A stretch of DNA of 64,000 nt from Monomorium pharaonis (taxonomy: Eukaryota > Arthropoda > Insecta > Hymenoptera > Formicidae): positions 14,157,496 to 14,221,495 of the forward strand of contig NC_050468.1 in the NCBI RefSeq assembly GCF_013373865.1, given 5' to 3'. Under the pieces are notes generated by a model. It had not been told where the DNA came from, searched no databases, and saw only the letters and a program-made list of their open reading frames with translations. Below, in pieces: positions 62,201 to 64,000 of this stretch. Every line of letters starts with the position of its first letter. The first letter of the stretch is position 1. A program made the translations under genes and the position numbers.

Positions 62201-63946
62201 GGTTCAGGTAAAGTTTGTTTTACTATGCAAACAATTTAATTATTTTTATTAAATAGAACGAATCATTGAATCGATATTGTTTTACCATGAAATTCGAACG
62301 ATTACTGTGATGTAAGTAGCACTTTCGAATGTCATATATGTATGTGACTGAATTAACATCTCGAGCTGAGACCGCACTTACGATGCACAGACAACACGTA
62401 ATTGACCGCGTGCTCTTCGCCGTCCTTCTCTATCAAACATTTGTACCAATTACTATGTTTTACTAGCAGGTTCTTAATTGTGAAACCAATTCTCGGATCA
62501 AATGATGCCTCTTCTATTTGTTCTTCCTGCACATTGACATAAAACATTGAAAGATTTTAGAAAAATTTGCAATAAATGACAAGTAAAATTAACAACTACT
62601 TCTGATATTTATAACACACGTTATACACTGAAAAAAAATTTATTAGATTGAAATAAATATTTTTTTTAATAATACTAAGCATAGGTTTTGTAAAAAATAA
62701 ATAATATTTATTTCAAATAAGATAATATTTTCTATAATTTAGAAAATGTATTATACATTTTCTAGATTGATAGAAAATGTACATATAATACATTTTCTAA
62801 ATTATATAAAATATTATCCTATTTAAAATAAATATTACTTATTTTTTATAAAACTTCTGCCTGGTACTATTTGAAAAAATATTTATTTTAATCTAGTAAA
62901 TTTTTTTTAGTGTATAGTTTATAATATTTGAAAAAACTTGAAAAGCAATAACATGTTAATGGCCTTTTAATTTACTACGTTACGATTCTTTACTTTATTT
63001 ATAAATATAATATTGTAAAAGATTAAGATTCTTTTATAGAAAGCTATTAACTGAATCTATAAATAAAAATAAATTAATAATTTTATACAATTTTCCTTCT
63101 AGTTGTAGTGCGTTTATAATCACGTATTCTACATACGTATATCTAAACGTGTAGGAACACAAATTTATTCCTTAATTAAGTTTTTAAGCTCTTGAAATAG
63201 AATTTAAATGTGAGTTATTTAAAAAGTTGAGCATAAATTTTCTTAAACATATCAATGAGTTGTGTATGACCTATACGGTCAAATATTGGATCTTAATGAT
63301 GGCTATGATTTTTTCTATTAAATTTAATTTTCTTAGTTTTATTTTAAACTGCGCGCCGACAGGATTCGTCAGATTTAAGACACAGTTAATAAGTTAAATT
63401 TCGATTTAACTTTTTCGATGCTCGAGAGCATCTTAAAATCCCCCACTTCCTATCTTCCCCGAAAAAACTGTAAATTAATTTATTGCGAAAAATAATACCT
63501 TAGCCATGAATTTTATTCTTAAATTGCAAAATGTTTTCTGATAATTTGTCGCCAATATTACTTACATTATTGTCAGACAAGATGGGTATTAGATCTGGTG
63601 ATGTAGTTCTGCATGGTATTACAATACTGTCGCCAGCAACTGCACTGAGATGAGCATATGTATCTGCTTCCACGAATAAACTTGTATTGGCTGTAATAAA
63701 TTAATACAAAGTTTTAAATACAGTAAATAAAATGGAGACACAAATGTTTTCTTATTAATCCGAATATTAACGCGATTTGATCTTACATTTCACATAAACG
63801 TACAACGAGCTTTCTTCATCATCGCGATCGATGCAGCTGTACCGGCCTGTATCGCCGAAAACAGTCTTAGGCCTTTGGAAAACACATGTGTAAGTGTTAT
63901 TTTCAAAATTTCTCGTTATTTTCGTTTTTGCATTTGAAGTATTAAC
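53252..63946 (-). CDS. Pvr: PVR / VEGFR-PDGFR-like receptor tyrosine kinase (5' end outside window), 20 exons
   Basis: Exons on the - strand: 63946-63787, 63690-63566, 62526-62382, 62222-62083, 61469-61292, 61012-60889, 60502-60327, 60145-59979, 59891-59753, 59515-59360, 58935-58759, 58397-58255, 58182-58014, 57947-57847, 57723-57573, 57075-56851, 56555-56387, 55866-55593, 55325-54888 and 53920-53252. All phases join, giving about 1341 residues. The ectodomain is a chain of Ig domains (e.g. GDTGRYSCID, DKDAGEYECVI, HDSGKYSCQAIS). A transmembrane segment (FAAIVAILGLILLIVAIFF) and juxtamembrane region follow. The split kinase has GSGEFG, VAVKMV, a long insert, KICDFGLAK and WSFGIVLWEFF. The tail is Tyr-rich. 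The catalytic loop reads HGDLAARN, not HRDLAARN. PVR binds PVF ligands and signals through Ras/ERK and Rac (family knowledge). Confidence 0.95.
54546..54612 (+). ncRNA. Decayed tRNA-like block (Phe-like) in a Pvr intron
   Basis: An A-box-like ATAGCGCACTGGTGTTCTA, an anticodon region with GTTGAAAATTC (anticodon GAA) and a B-box GGGTTCAATCTC occur in tRNA order and spacing within the intron between the last two Pvr exons. Arm pairing is poor, so it is at best a tRNA-derived relic. Confidence 0.35.
56578..56630. repeat. (TA)n / (TTATA)n microsatellite in a Pvr intron
   Basis: A TA run is followed by about seven TTATA units, 25 bp from the acceptor of the Pvr exon at 56387-56555. Confidence 0.9.
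57161..57562. mobile_element. 402-bp MITE with long TIRs and 9-bp target duplication in a Pvr intron
   Basis: The left end ACCTATGTAAACTTGGCATC is inverted at the right end as GGTGCCAAGTTCACATAGGT; the inverted repeats extend for about 50 bp with few mismatches. Flanking 9-mers TCGCACTTA (57152-57160) and TCGCGCTTA (57563-57571) look like a target-site duplication with one substitution. The right-hand copy overlaps the splice donor of the Pvr juxtamembrane exon (donor G at 57572). The interior 115-residue ORF has no family likeness and is probably chance. A 9-bp duplication with long TIRs suggests a Mutator-like origin (inference). Confidence 0.88.
62624..62914. repeat. Hairpin element, TACACTGAAAA-end family, in a Pvr intron
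   Basis: The ends TACACTGAAAAAAAATTTA and TAAATTTTTTTTAGTGTA are inverted copies. Long inner arms pair through ATAAATAATATTTATTT-type strings, and a second small palindrome (ATTTTCTA..TAGAAAAT) forms the centre. It lies in the intron between Pvr exons 62526-62382 and 63690-63566. Confidence 0.88.
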
Positions 63947-64000
63947 CTACAAAAATATACAAAATTTAATAGACATGTCAAAACTTGACAAAAATTTTTT

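Noticed and set aside
1..64000. CRISPR arrays, operons, rRNA genes or bacterial-type features
   Set aside because: None seen; the window is spliced eukaryotic DNA.

Overview
This is eukaryotic nuclear DNA: AT-rich, with many short spliced exons, long AT-rich introns, dinucleotide and trinucleotide microsatellites, and many hairpin-type mobile elements. Scalloped (TEAD), Pavarotti (KIF23) and a PVR-type VEGF/PDGF receptor with seven or so Ig repeats point to an insect. Low GC, a CpG-rich island and abundant foldback elements would fit a hymenopteran, perhaps an ant; that placement is inference and was not tested.

Layout, left to right. (1) 215-2955, + strand: the last four coding exons of scalloped, then a long gene-poor stretch to about 8 kb. 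(2) 8051-9590, + strand: a decayed, intron-containing copy of five Pvr exons. (3) 9926-15001, - strand: a complete 13-exon pavarotti/KIF23 kinesin. (4) 15.0-17.1 kb: a divergent intergenic region, nearly half of it six back-to-back hairpin elements. (5) 17138-21025 and 21832-29479, + strand: complete cytosolic arginyl- and leucyl-tRNA synthetase genes in tandem. (6) 31640-32608, - strand: an intronless homocysteine S-methyltransferase. (7) 33.77-35.30 kb: an imperfect palindrome of about 1.5 kb with a CpG-rich centre. (8) 36442-37522, - strand: proteasome maturation protein POMP. (9) 38227-47470, + strand: a cyclic-nucleotide-binding-domain (CNBD2-like) gene. One of its introns is filled by a 3.5-kb terminal-inverted-repeat element that contains a stretch of over 1 kb almost without cytosine. 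(10) 47730-48686, - strand: a second intronless homocysteine methyltransferase. (11) 53252-63946, - strand: the Pvr receptor tyrosine kinase, 20 exons visible, 5' end beyond the window.

The genes do not form one pathway. ArgRS and LeuRS are both subunits of the animal multi-tRNA-synthetase complex. Scalloped and Pvr act in growth signalling. Pavarotti acts in cytokinesis. The most interesting material is structural: the Pvr pseudogene keeps the empty insertion site of an element that now sits against a splice donor of the functional Pvr; there are clustered hairpins, a giant palindrome and a cytosine-depleted tract. All exon coordinates were read by eye from splice consensus, reading phase and remembered family sequence; no alignment was run.
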